From Leeia aquatica (GTDB taxonomy: Bacteria; Pseudomonadota; Gammaproteobacteria; Burkholderiales; Leeiaceae), in contig NZ_JABAIM010000001.1 of NCBI RefSeq assembly GCF_012641365.1, positions 620,001-684,000 of the forward strand: a DNA stretch of 64,000 nt. Direction: 5' to 3'. Positions 18,089-26,475 of the stretch are shown in pieces (positions within the stretch are counted from its first letter, which is position 1; each line of letters opens with the position of its first letter). Made by a program: the position numbers and the translations under genes. The notes beneath the pieces were generated by a model. It ran no database searches. It was not told where the DNA came from and saw nothing but the letters and a program-made list of their open reading frames with translations.

Positions 18089-18700
18089 TCACTCCTCCTC
18101 AAACACCGCTTCCAGTTCATCGCGCCATTGGCGGTGGGCGGCGTGGGCGCGTTCGAGGGCGGTGGCGGGGTCGGCGACGGCGAGGTCGATCCGCTGGGCA
18201 AAGGCGCGCCCGGCGGCTTCGTCTGGCGTCTGCTGCCAGTTGTTGCCGGAGGCATCTTCCACATTGCACCAGAGTGCGCCGCTGCTTAGCAGGGCCTGCA
18301 GGCCGTCCAGGTTTTCTGCCAGGATGTAGATGCCGGTGGGGGAGCTGGTGTCCGGGTCATCATGGTTGCTGGCCCAGCCAAAGGCCAGTACCGGGCCGGT
18401 GGTCAGTGTGGCGCCATCACGCAGCCAGACGCCGACGATGATGGATTCCTGCGCTTCAAACCAGTCCTCGCTATCATTCGGCTCTTGCCACGGCGGGGTG
18501 AGGTACATCAGGCAGGCGACCTCTAGCTGCTCCGGTATGAAATCCTGGTTATGGGTTTCAAACCAGCAGCCGGGATAGAGTTCCTGCCAGTCGCTGAACT
18601 GCGCTTGTGCGCAGCGTTGCAGCCAGTCCGGCACCGCATGCAGGGCGGCAAAGGCTTGCCAACGTTCTTTTTGTACGGCTTCCCAAGCGGGATCAGGCAT
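18089..18700 (-). CDS. Hypothetical acidic cytoplasmic protein
   Basis: A 203-residue protein without signal peptide or membrane segment, rich in Trp, Glu and Asp. Motifs seen are ELYPGCWFETHNQDF, EPNDSEDWFEAQESIIVGVWLRDG and GIYILAENLDGLQALL. I recognise no family. I used the ATG at 18700 because GAGGAC lies eight bases upstream. The frame extends to 18748 without support. It reads toward the VOC gene, with about 250 bases between them. Confidence 0.65.
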   Translation of the reverse strand: MPDPAWEAVQKERWQAFAALHAVPDWLQRCAQAQFSDWQELYPGCWFETHNQDFIPEQLEVACLMYLTPPWQEPNDSEDWFEAQESIIVGVWLRDGATLTTGPVLAFGWASNHDDPDTSSPTGIYILAENLDGLQALLSSGALWCNVEDASGNNWQQTPDEAAGRAFAQRIDLAVADPATALERAHAAHRQWRDELEAVFEEE

Positions 18701-18826
18701 CGTATTGTCCTCGTCTTCAATGTTTTGGTGAGGCCATGCTGCCCGCATGGCGTCTGTGTACGCTCATGATGCCGCTTGCCGCCCACACCCTGCAAGGGCC
18801 AGCTTGCGACGCTGCAAAGGTTGACC

Positions 18827-19714
18827 ATGTTCCTACTGTTTTACCGGATCGTGCACCGCCTTGCTTTCCTGCTGCTAGGAGGCGGGCTGGCGCTGGCGTG
18901 TGCTGCGCAGCCACTGGCGGTGGGCAAGGGACAGTTTGAGTACCGTGATGCTGGTCATCCGGACAAGCCCATCACCGTCTGGTATTACCGCCCGGCCAGC
19001 TTGCGGCCGGACAGCAAGGTGGTATTCGTGATGCATGGCACCCTGCGCAACGGTGAAACCTATCGCGACCACTGGGCGGACTATGCCAGGCGCCATCATT
19101 TCCTGCTGATCGTGCCGGAGTTTGCCAAGGCCTACTATCGAGAGGCGGATTATCAGTTTGGCGGTGTTCGCCATGCCGACCCGGCGCGCTGGAGCTTTGC
19201 CAGCATTGAGCACCTGTTTGACCTGATCCGTAGCCGGGAATCGCTGCAGACCGCGCAGTATTACCTGTACGGCCATTCTGCCGGGGCGCAGTTTGTACAC
19301 CGTTTCATGCTGCTCATGCCGCACCCGCGGGTGGCGCTGGCGATCTCGGCCAATGCCGGGGCCTATACCCTGCCGCGCTTTCCTACAGGGAGCCAACCCG
19401 GCTTTCCGTGGGCGCTGGACCCGGCACGGGTTGATGAAGGCCAGTTAACCGCGGCGCTGGCACAGTCTCTGCTGGTGCTATTGGGGGAGGAGGACACTGA
19501 TCCGCATCACCCGCACTTGCCGAAGGAGGCCGAGGCCGAGGCACAAGGGCCGAATCGCTTGCAGCGCGGGCAGTATTTCTTCCAGCTGGCCCGGCAGCAG
19601 GCGCAGCAGCGTGCGGTGCCCTTCCACTGGCGGCTGCGCACCGTGCCCGGCGTGGGTCACAGTGATAGTGGCATGGCGCGGGCGGCGGTCGAGGAGATCA
19701 TCAGCACGCCTTAG
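18827..19714 (+). CDS. Secreted alpha/beta hydrolase (PHB-depolymerase-like)
   Basis: A 295-residue protein with an N-terminal signal/anchor (FLLFYRIVHRLAFLLLGGG) and an alpha/beta hydrolase fold. VVFVMHGTLRNG gives the oxyanion region, YGHSAGAQF the nucleophile elbow, and GVGHSDSGM the catalytic His. An Asp in LLGEEDTD may complete the triad. The arrangement recalls polyhydroxybutyrate depolymerase/feruloyl-esterase-type enzymes, but the substrate is unknown. The Met at 18827 has an AAAGG site. An upstream frame from 18776 lacks one. Confidence 0.78.
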   Translation: MFLLFYRIVHRLAFLLLGGGLALACAAQPLAVGKGQFEYRDAGHPDKPITVWYYRPASLRPDSKVVFVMHGTLRNGETYRDHWADYARRHHFLLIVPEFAKAYYREADYQFGGVRHADPARWSFASIEHLFDLIRSRESLQTAQYYLYGHSAGAQFVHRFMLLMPHPRVALAISANAGAYTLPRFPTGSQPGFPWALDPARVDEGQLTAALAQSLLVLLGEEDTDPHHPHLPKEAEAEAQGPNRLQRGQYFFQLARQQAQQRAVPFHWRLRTVPGVGHSDSGMARAAVEEIISTP

Positions 19715-19820
19715 CCCCTGTTGTCACTGTCGCGACACACCGGCGTCATGCCTTCATCATGGCCGTGTCACAGCCAGCCCGCATACTGCGCGGCGACTTG
19801 TTGACTCTGGAGTGTATGTC

Positions 19821-21386
19821 ATGGATCGTCGTCGTTTTCTGCAATCTTCACTGGCAGGCAGTGCGCTGGCCCTGCCCGCCACCCGCCTGCTGGCCGCCCC
19901 GGCCATTGTCGGCTCGGATGCCGTGCGTCCTACCCTGCCCTCCGGCATCCAGATTGGTGATGTCACCGCCAACCGGGCCCTGATCTGGACGCGCGCTGAT
20001 CGTACTGCCCGCATGATTCTGGAGTGGGACACCAGCGAGCGCTTTGCCAACCCGCGCCGCATGGTGGGCCCGTGGGCCACGGAAGCAACGGACTTCACCA
20101 GTCGGGTGGACCTGAGCGGCCTGCCCGCCGGGCAGCAGCATTTTGTGCGGGTAAGCTATCAGGATGCCGGTACCGGCCGCACCCTGTCTGAGCCGGTGGT
20201 GGGCCGCTTCTTCACGCCGGGGATAGTGGCACGCCCGGTGCGCTTTGTCTGGTCGGGCGACACCGCCGGTCAGGGCTATGGCATCAACCCGGAATGGGGC
20301 GGCATGCGCATCTATGAAACCATGCGCCAGCAGCACCCGGATTTCTTCATGCACTGTGGCGACACCATCTACGCTGATGGCCCGATCGAGGCTGAGCGCA
20401 AGGTGGAAGAAGGCCGCATCTGGCGCAATCTGGTGACCGAAGAAGTGAGCAAGGTGGCCGAGACGCTGAACGAGTTCCGCGGTCGCTATCGCTACAACAT
20501 GATGGATGCCAATGTGCGCCGCTTTGCCAGCGAAGTGCCGCAAATCTGGCAGTGGGACGACCACGAAGTGACCAACAACTGGTCCGACAGCAAGGACCTG
20601 AGCGGCGACAAGCGCTATCAGGAAAAGAACGTCGGCGTGCTGCAGGCCCGCGCCACCCGCGCTTTTCTGGAATACGCCCCGCTGCGCCCGGCGGACGCCA
20701 GCGAGCCGGAGCGCATCTATCGCCAGTTCAGCCACGGCCCGCTGCTGGACGTGTTTGTGGTGGACATGCGCAGCTATCGCGGCCCTAACAGTGCCAACCT
20801 GCAAACCAGCCGCGATCACGATAGCGACTTCATGGGCGAAACCCAGCTCAAGTGGCTGGTCGAAGGGTTGAAGCGCTCCAAAGCCACCTGGAAGGCCATC
20901 ATGGCCGACATGCCGATTGGCCTGCACGTGCCGGATGGCAAGCTGGCCGACGGCACCGCACGCTGGGAAGCCATCGCCAACGGTGAAGACGGCAGCCCGA
21001 AAGGCCGCGAGCAGGAAATCGCCTGGCTGCTGCGCGAGCTGAAGAAGCAGCGCATTCACAATGTGGTGTGGTTCACCGCCGACGTGCACTACACCGCCGC
21101 CCACCACTACCACCCCAACCGCGCACAGATTGGCGACTTTGACCCGTTCTGGGAGTTTGTGTCCGGCCCCTTGAACGCAGGCAGCTTTGGCCCGAACGCC
21201 ATTGACCGTACCTTTGGCATCGAGGTGGTGTTCCAGCAAGCCCCGAAGGAACCGAACACCTCGCCGCTGGCCGGTTTGCAGTTCTTCGGTCAGGTGGACA
21301 TCGACCCGAAGAGCAAGGCGATGACCGTCTCCCTGAAAGACCTCAACAACGCGGTACTGTTCAGCAAGCAGCTGCAACCCGCCTGA
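19821..21386 (+). CDS. phoD: PhoD-type alkaline phosphatase/phosphodiesterase, Tat-exported
   Basis: A 521-residue enzyme exported folded through the Tat pathway: MDRRRFLQSSLAGSALALPA is a twin-arginine signal. The PhoD core has WSGDTAGQGYGINPEWGG, FFMHCGDTIYADGP, QIWQWDDHEVTNNW and WFTADVHYTAAHHYHP, which supply the metal-binding Asp, His and Cys residues. PhoD enzymes release phosphate from mono- and diesters outside the cytoplasm. GGAG precedes the ATG at 19821, and the upstream open frame overlaps the preceding hydrolase gene. No convincing Pho box is visible. A strong terminator follows. Confidence 0.92.
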   Translation: MDRRRFLQSSLAGSALALPATRLLAAPAIVGSDAVRPTLPSGIQIGDVTANRALIWTRADRTARMILEWDTSERFANPRRMVGPWATEATDFTSRVDLSGLPAGQQHFVRVSYQDAGTGRTLSEPVVGRFFTPGIVARPVRFVWSGDTAGQGYGINPEWGGMRIYETMRQQHPDFFMHCGDTIYADGPIEAERKVEEGRIWRNLVTEEVSKVAETLNEFRGRYRYNMMDANVRRFASEVPQIWQWDDHEVTNNWSDSKDLSGDKRYQEKNVGVLQARATRAFLEYAPLRPADASEPERIYRQFSHGPLLDVFVVDMRSYRGPNSANLQTSRDHDSDFMGETQLKWLVEGLKRSKATWKAIMADMPIGLHVPDGKLADGTARWEAIANGEDGSPKGREQEIAWLLRELKKQRIHNVVWFTADVHYTAAHHYHPNRAQIGDFDPFWEFVSGPLNAGSFGPNAIDRTFGIEVVFQQAPKEPNTSPLAGLQFFGQVDIDPKSKAMTVSLKDLNNAVLFSKQLQPA

Positions 21387-21408
21387 ACCGCCGCTTCAGC
21401 TGTGGCGC

Positions 21409-21441
21409 AGCCCACCCTGTTTGCACAGGGTGGGCTTTTTT
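21409..21441 (+). terminator. Intrinsic terminator after phoD
   Basis: A perfect 12-bp stem (21409-21420 with 21425-21436), TTGC loop and a run of T (21436-21441). It separates phoD from the chromate operon. Confidence 0.93.
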
Positions 21442-21472
21442 ATGGCTCGCACCGTCACATCATCAACATAAT

Positions 21473-21501
21473 TTGACAATATATCTACAAATATGTAGAA
21501 A
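21473..21501 (+). promoter_or_regulatory. chr operon promoter with inverted-repeat operator
   Basis: TTGACA (21473-21478), 17 bases, then TAGAAA (21496-21501). The spacer and -10 hold TCTACA-AATA-TGTAGA (21484-21499), a perfect inverted repeat placed to block RNA polymerase. ChrB-type proteins are reported chromate-responsive regulators, so this may be the ChrB operator. The predicted transcript start falls at or next to the chrB ATG. Confidence 0.65.
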
Positions 21502-21508
21502 TAGCATC

Positions 21509-22450
21509 ATGGAAAATTGGCTCAGCTTGATTACCACCCTGCCTACTGAGAATGCCACCCTGCGCCAGCGGGCGTGGCGCGCGCTCAAGGCATCCGGCGC
21601 AGCGGTATTGCGCGATGGCGTCTACCTGATGCCCGCCCGGCCATCCTGCCTCGATACCCTGGGCAAGCTGGCGCATGAGGTGCGTGAAGGCGGCGGCAGC
21701 GCCCACTTGCTGACGCTGCGCTCGGAAGAAGACGAGGACTTCATCCCGCTGTTTGACCGTAGCGCCGAATTCAGCGCGCTGCGCGCCGAGATTCGCCAGC
21801 TGCGACAAACACTGACGCCGGATACCCTGCCGCAGGTGCAGCGGCACACGCGCAAGCTGCGCAAGGCGCATATGGCGCTGGCCGAGATCGACTTCTTCCC
21901 GGCTGAGCCGCAGCAGCTTTGCGAAACTACGCTGCGCGAGCTGGAGCTGGCCTGCGCCCGTGCGCTGTCGCCGGACGAGCCACAGCCGCAAGGTGGCGAC
22001 ATTCCCCGTCTGTTACTGGCCGATTATCAGGGCCGGGTGTGGGCCACCCGCCAGCGGCCGTGGGTGGACCGGCTGGCCAGCGCCTGGCTGATCCGCCGCT
22101 TCATCGACCCGCACGCCACGCTGCTGTGGCTGGCGAGCCCCGCCGATTGCCCGCCGGATGCACTGGGCTACGACTTTGACGGCGCCACCTTCAGCCATGT
22201 CGGCAAGCAGGTGACGTTCGAAGTGTTGCTCAGCAGCTTTGGCCTGCAGCAGCCCGCCCTGCTGCGCCTCGCTGCCGTGGTGCACAGTCTGGATGCCGGT
22301 GGTGCCATGCCACCGGAAGCCCCCGGTCTGGAAGGCATTCTCGCCGGGCTGCGCGCCCAATTGACCGATGACGATGCCTTGCTGGCTGCCGCCTCGGCGG
22401 TGCTGGATGGCCTGTTGACCCACTTTAGCCAGGATACCCCTGCCGCATGA
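21509..22450 (+). CDS. chrB: Chromate resistance regulator/sensor ChrB
   Basis: A 313-residue ChrB protein. The N-terminal domain contains LRQRAWRALKASGAAVLRDGVYLMP and a coiled middle (about 95-130). The C-terminal ChrB domain contains RPWVDRLASAWLIRRFIDPHA and YDFDGATFSHVGKQVTFEVLL. ChrB is linked in other bacteria to chromate-induced control of chrA. The ATG at 21509 lies only eight bases after the -10 box and has no Shine-Dalgarno site, suggesting a leaderless message. Its end overlaps chrA (ATGA at 22447-22450). Confidence 0.9.
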   Translation: MENWLSLITTLPTENATLRQRAWRALKASGAAVLRDGVYLMPARPSCLDTLGKLAHEVREGGGSAHLLTLRSEEDEDFIPLFDRSAEFSALRAEIRQLRQTLTPDTLPQVQRHTRKLRKAHMALAEIDFFPAEPQQLCETTLRELELACARALSPDEPQPQGGDIPRLLLADYQGRVWATRQRPWVDRLASAWLIRRFIDPHATLLWLASPADCPPDALGYDFDGATFSHVGKQVTFEVLLSSFGLQQPALLRLAAVVHSLDAGGAMPPEAPGLEGILAGLRAQLTDDDALLAAASAVLDGLLTHFSQDTPAA

Positions 22451-23802
22451 GCCCCTCCCCTTTGGCTGACAACACCCCGCCCCCGCCCGTTTCCTTCTGG
22501 CAAGCCCTGCTGTTCTGGCTGAAGCTGGGTTTCATCAGCTTTGGCGGCCCGGCAGGCCAGATTGCACTGATGCATCAGGAGCTGGTGGACAAACGGCGCT
22601 GGATCTCCGAGCGGCGCTTCCTCCACGCGCTGAACTACTGCATGCTGCTGCCGGGGCCGGAGGCGCAACAGCTGGCCACCTATCTGGGCTGGCTGATGCA
22701 CCGGGTGCCGGGCGGCATCGTCGCCGGGGCGCTGTTCGTGCTGCCCTCGCTGCTGATCCTGATTGGCCTCTCCTGGCTGTATGTGGCGCTGGGACATACC
22801 GCCATCGTCGCCGGGCTGTTCTGGGGCATCAAGCCTGCGGTCACCGCGCTGGTGTTGCAGGCCGCCTGGCGGGTGGGCAACCGTACCTTGCGCAACCCCT
22901 GGCTGTGGAGCATTGCCGCGGTGGCCTTTCTCGCCATTTTTGCCGTCGGGCTGCCCTTCCCGCTGATCGTGGCTTGTGCCGCGACGATTGGCTATATCGG
23001 TGGGCGCATCGCTCCGGCGCAGTTTGCCACTGGCGGCGGACATGGCAAGGCCAGCGGCACGCATCACCCCGCCTTGATTGACGATCACACCCCCACCCCG
23101 CCGCATGCGCAGTTCCGCTGGTCGCGGCTGGCATCGGTAATCGGGGTCGGCCTGCTGCTGTGGCTGCTGCCGATGGCCGCGCTGTATCAGTACTACGGCT
23201 GGCAGCATACGCTGACACAGATGGGCTGGTTCTTCACCAAGGCGGCGCTGCTGACCTTTGGCGGCGCTTACGCGGTGCTGCCCTATGTGTTTCAGGGTGC
23301 AGTCGGCCATTACGGCTGGCTCAGTTCCGGGCAGATGATGGACGGGCTGGCGCTGGGCGAAACCACGCCCGGCCCCTTGATCATGGTGGTGGCCTTCGTT
23401 GGTTTCCTGGGTGGCTATGGCAAGGCGCTGTTCGGGCCGGATGCCCTGCTACTGGCTGGGGTGGTGGCCGCCTCGCTGGTGACCTGGTTCACCTTCCTGC
23501 CCTCCTTCCTGTTCATTCTGGCCGGCGGGCCACTGGTGGAGCGCAGCCACCATACGCTGTCGCTCACCGCGCCGCTGACCGCCATTACCGCAGCGGTGGT
23601 CGGCGTCATCCTCAATCTGGCGCTGTTCTTCGCCTGGCATCTGCTGTGGCCAAAAGGCTGGCAAGGCGGCTTTGAATGGGCCGCCGCGCTGCTGGCACTG
23701 GCGGCGGGGGTGGCCCTGCTCTATTTCAAACGCAATGTGATCGAAGTGATCATCGCCTCGGCGCTGGCCGGGCTGCTGATCCAGACCCTGTTGCACCCTT
23801 AA
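22447..23802 (+). CDS. chrA: Chromate transporter ChrA (long-chain CHR family)
   Basis: A 451-residue inner-membrane transporter of the two-domain CHR family that exports chromate. Both halves carry the family signatures: FGGPAGQIALMHQELVDKR and LLPGPEAQQLATYLGW in the N-terminal half, FGGAYAVLPYVFQGAVG and LALGETTPGPLIMV in the C-terminal half. A His-rich loop (about 197-220) links them. It is translationally coupled to chrB and followed, 20 bases on, by the superoxide dismutase-rhodanese gene. Confidence 0.95.
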   Translation: MSPSPLADNTPPPPVSFWQALLFWLKLGFISFGGPAGQIALMHQELVDKRRWISERRFLHALNYCMLLPGPEAQQLATYLGWLMHRVPGGIVAGALFVLPSLLILIGLSWLYVALGHTAIVAGLFWGIKPAVTALVLQAAWRVGNRTLRNPWLWSIAAVAFLAIFAVGLPFPLIVACAATIGYIGGRIAPAQFATGGGHGKASGTHHPALIDDHTPTPPHAQFRWSRLASVIGVGLLLWLLPMAALYQYYGWQHTLTQMGWFFTKAALLTFGGAYAVLPYVFQGAVGHYGWLSSGQMMDGLALGETTPGPLIMVVAFVGFLGGYGKALFGPDALLLAGVVAASLVTWFTFLPSFLFILAGGPLVERSHHTLSLTAPLTAITAAVVGVILNLALFFAWHLLWPKGWQGGFEWAAALLALAAGVALLYFKRNVIEVIIASALAGLLIQTLLHP

Positions 23803-23822
23803 CCTGTCACCGGATGCTTGTC

Positions 23823-24725
23823 ATGAACTTGCTGCCTCGCCCCCTTCCCTTTGATCCCGCGCAGATGCCCGGCTTATCTGAGCGTTTGCTGAACAGCCAC
23901 CACAGCAACAACTACCAAGGCGCACTGAAACGCCTGAACGCGCTGCGCAGCGAGCTGGCTGCCCAGCCGCTGAGCGGGCAGGCCAACTACCATATCAACG
24001 GCCTCAAGCGCGAAGAACTGATCGCCAGCAATTCCGTGACGCTGCACGAGCTGTATTTCGACAGCCTGCACCCGGCCCCGGAGCCGATGGTTCCGGCCAT
24101 GGCACTGGCGCTGTCGGCCAGCTTTGGCAGTGTCGAACAATGGCAGCAAGAGTTCGCGGCGATGGGCAAGGCGCTGGGCGGCGGCTCCGGCTGGGTGATT
24201 CTCGCCTTTGATCCGCGCAGCGCACGCCTCATCAACCAGTGGGCCAGCGACCATACCCAGCTGCAGGCGGGCAGCCTGCCGCTGCTGGCACTGGACATGT
24301 ACGAGCACGCCTACCATCTGGACTTCGGCGCCAATGCCGGGGCTTATGTCGACGCTTTCATGCAGCAGATCGACTGGGACAAGCTCTATCTGCGTTACCA
24401 GCATGCGGTACACGCCTGCAGCGAGGGTTACGAAGTGGAGCCCGACGCATTGGGCGACAGCACCATCCTGGACGTACGCCGTGCCGGGCCCTTCCAGCAG
24501 TCGGCCCACATGCTGCCCGGAGCGCGCTGGCAAGACCCGGCGCGGGTCGATGAGTGGGCGGCAGAGCTGCAACCCGGCCAGGCAGTGACGGTCTATTGTA
24601 TCTATGGCCACGAAGTCGGCCGCTCCACAGCCCTGCGCTTGCGTGCGCGAGGGGTGGATGCCCGCTTCCTCTGCGGCGGCATCGACAGCTGGCAGGCGGC
24701 AGGACGTCCGCTGGTGGATAAATGA
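23823..24725 (+). CDS. Fe/Mn superoxide dismutase-rhodanese fusion of the chromate operon
   Basis: A 300-residue two-domain protein. Residues 1-195 are a superoxide dismutase domain with TLHELYFDSLHP (His75), GGSGWVIL and LDMYEHAYHLD (Asp158, His162) as likely metal ligands. The first ligand region SHHSNNY (26-31) departs from the usual H-x3-H-H-x2-Y spacing. Residues about 205-300 are a rhodanese with ILDVRRAGPF and the active-site loop CIYGHEVG (Cys259). ChrC (superoxide dismutase) and ChrE (rhodanese) are separate genes in some chromate clusters; here both are in one chain. Expected role: removing superoxide and dealing with Cr-thiol products during chromate reduction. Confidence 0.85.
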   Translation: MNLLPRPLPFDPAQMPGLSERLLNSHHSNNYQGALKRLNALRSELAAQPLSGQANYHINGLKREELIASNSVTLHELYFDSLHPAPEPMVPAMALALSASFGSVEQWQQEFAAMGKALGGGSGWVILAFDPRSARLINQWASDHTQLQAGSLPLLALDMYEHAYHLDFGANAGAYVDAFMQQIDWDKLYLRYQHAVHACSEGYEVEPDALGDSTILDVRRAGPFQQSAHMLPGARWQDPARVDEWAAELQPGQAVTVYCIYGHEVGRSTALRLRARGVDARFLCGGIDSWQAAGRPLVDK

Positions 24726-24730
24726 CCGCA

Positions 24731-24756
24731 CCGGCCCACTGCATGCAGCGGGCCGG
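24731..24756. repeat. Quasi-palindrome between convergent genes
   Basis: CCGGCCC and GGGCCGG arms enclose a palindromic CTGCATGCAG core with one mismatched position per arm. It lies between the fusion gene and the convergent phosphatase gene. With the hairpin GGCCTGG/CCAGGCC at 24784-24804 it may form a bidirectional end signal, though no T-run is present. Confidence 0.35.
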
Positions 24757-24817
24757 ACCGGGGCACATGCCGTAGCAAACCTTGGCCTGGCTCACCAGCC
24801 CAGGCCAGGGGTGAGTC

Positions 24818-26368
24818 TCAACGGGCAACCGTCTCCGCCAGCGTATCGGCGTAGCAGGCTTTCAACTTGCTGTAGTCGTAGAAGAAACTGCCTTGGGCTT
24901 GCCTTGCACTGTCACACGCCGGTTTGAAGGCAGTTTCCTTCTCGTTGTACAACATCTTCACCAGCAACTGGCCTTGCGGGTTGCGCCAGATATCCCACTG
25001 GATATTGGCGGCCATCGGTGAAACGGTCTGACCCCGCCATGGGTTGCTCTCGTAGCGGTAGCGTTGTCCCTCAGCCACTGGCGCATCCACCCCGGCCAGC
25101 CCCAAGCGGGTGGCGAACGGCATGATGATTTCCGCATGGGCAAAGCGCAGCTTGGCGGCATGGTCCATCTTGCCTTGTGCCACCACATCCACCTCACGGA
25201 AAAAATCCTGCAGCAGGCCATTGGCCATGCGCGAGGTGACTTTGGCAGAGGCCACGGTGGACGGGCCACTCAGATAGAAATCCTCGGCATCCGAAGCAGC
25301 CGCCAGCAGGCGAGCCTGCTCCGGCTGCAGGTAGCGGCTGAACGCGGCTTCCAGTGTGGTCTCAAACGCGGGCGCAATCTGGTAGAGCCCATACAGCGCC
25401 TGCGCTACCTCCAGCGTATCATCCACCTTGCGCTTGCCGCCGCTACCAGCGGTCCCACTGCAACGCTGATCCTCACTATTGAATGCGAAACTGCCCAAGC
25501 TCAGCGACAGCTTGCCGCTGTCGATGCGCTCGACAAATTCCGGGCTGAACAACTGCACCACCACCGCGCGGGCTGCAGCTTTCAGGGCGGGGTCCTTGCG
25601 GGAGGCTTCAACAGCATCCTTGGCTTCCGCACTTTTCTGGTAGCGCTGGATGGCGAGGCTATCCTGATACACCGCGTAGTTGGGGTCTGAGTTGTCTGTA
25701 ACCAGATCGGTATCGGCCTTTAGGCGGTGGAAATACAGCTGGAAGCGGTTTACCCCCTCCGGCTGTGCCACCGCTTTATCCGCCGGGTAGCCGGTCAAGG
25801 CGGGTGCGGGCACGATCAAGGGCTGTAGCGCTGGCAAGCGTTCTGCCAGCGAGCGGGTAAAGGAACGGGAGCTGTCGATGGCCCGGTCCACGCCGGAGGT
25901 CTGCACCACCAGCTTTCGACCGTCCTTCAGCGCTGCGGCAAACAGTGCGCCCTGCCGCTGTAGCAGACGCTCGGCCAGCTGGCGATGTTCACGGAGACCA
26001 CGCACGGTGAGGTTGCCATAGCCCGGCTTGCTGATGTCTGCTACGCCGCAGCCCAGCAAGGCGTTCGCCTTCATCATTGCCATCAGGTCCGGCCCTAGCT
26101 GCTGCCCCAGCGGGGTCAGCGCGCCTTCCGATTGCGCCAGCTGCCACAGCGCGTACAACATCACATCGTCCTTGGCGCTGGACAGACCGCGCGACCCATG
26201 CCGCGCCACCAGCTCGGTGAACATCGGCGCAAAACCAGCAGGCGCCTTTTCATAACTGGCCGCATCCTGCTGCGGCTGATACGGTGTCTTGGTGGCATAC
26301 CAGCCTTCGGCATTGGTGCCCATGCAAACCAGGGCGAGCAACAGCCCTCTATGTGCCATTCTTTTCAC
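24818..26368 (-). CDS. Secreted histidine acid phosphatase (MINPP/phytase-like)
   Basis: A roughly 516-residue exported phosphatase of histidine phosphatase clade 2. FTELVARHGSRGLSSAKDD holds the RHGxR nucleophile. The C-terminal LRFAHAEIIMPFATRLG has HAE in place of the HD of classical phytases, which is the mark of multiple inositol polyphosphate phosphatases. The likely role is removing phosphate from phytate-like substrates outside the cytoplasm. I chose the GTG at 26368 because AAGGA lies six bases upstream. An ATG at 26395 is also in frame. A signal peptide ends near GTNAEG. Confidence 0.82.
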   Translation of the reverse strand: MKRMAHRGLLLALVCMGTNAEGWYATKTPYQPQQDAASYEKAPAGFAPMFTELVARHGSRGLSSAKDDVMLYALWQLAQSEGALTPLGQQLGPDLMAMMKANALLGCGVADISKPGYGNLTVRGLREHRQLAERLLQRQGALFAAALKDGRKLVVQTSGVDRAIDSSRSFTRSLAERLPALQPLIVPAPALTGYPADKAVAQPEGVNRFQLYFHRLKADTDLVTDNSDPNYAVYQDSLAIQRYQKSAEAKDAVEASRKDPALKAAARAVVVQLFSPEFVERIDSGKLSLSLGSFAFNSEDQRCSGTAGSGGKRKVDDTLEVAQALYGLYQIAPAFETTLEAAFSRYLQPEQARLLAAASDAEDFYLSGPSTVASAKVTSRMANGLLQDFFREVDVVAQGKMDHAAKLRFAHAEIIMPFATRLGLAGVDAPVAEGQRYRYESNPWRGQTVSPMAANIQWDIWRNPQGQLLVKMLYNEKETAFKPACDSARQAQGSFFYDYSKLKACYADTLAETVAR

Positions 26369-26475
26369 AACGTGTCCTTGTCGGGTCAGTTTCATGTCGC
26401 GGGATCATCACGCCACGCGGTCTGCACAGCCTATCAGCCGCATGTGTCGGACCGATGTCAGCGGCAGTACACCCG

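Noticed and set aside
19715-19820. Pho box before phoD
   Set aside because: TTGTCAC and GTGTCAC are present but not as two repeats with the 11-base period of a Pho box.
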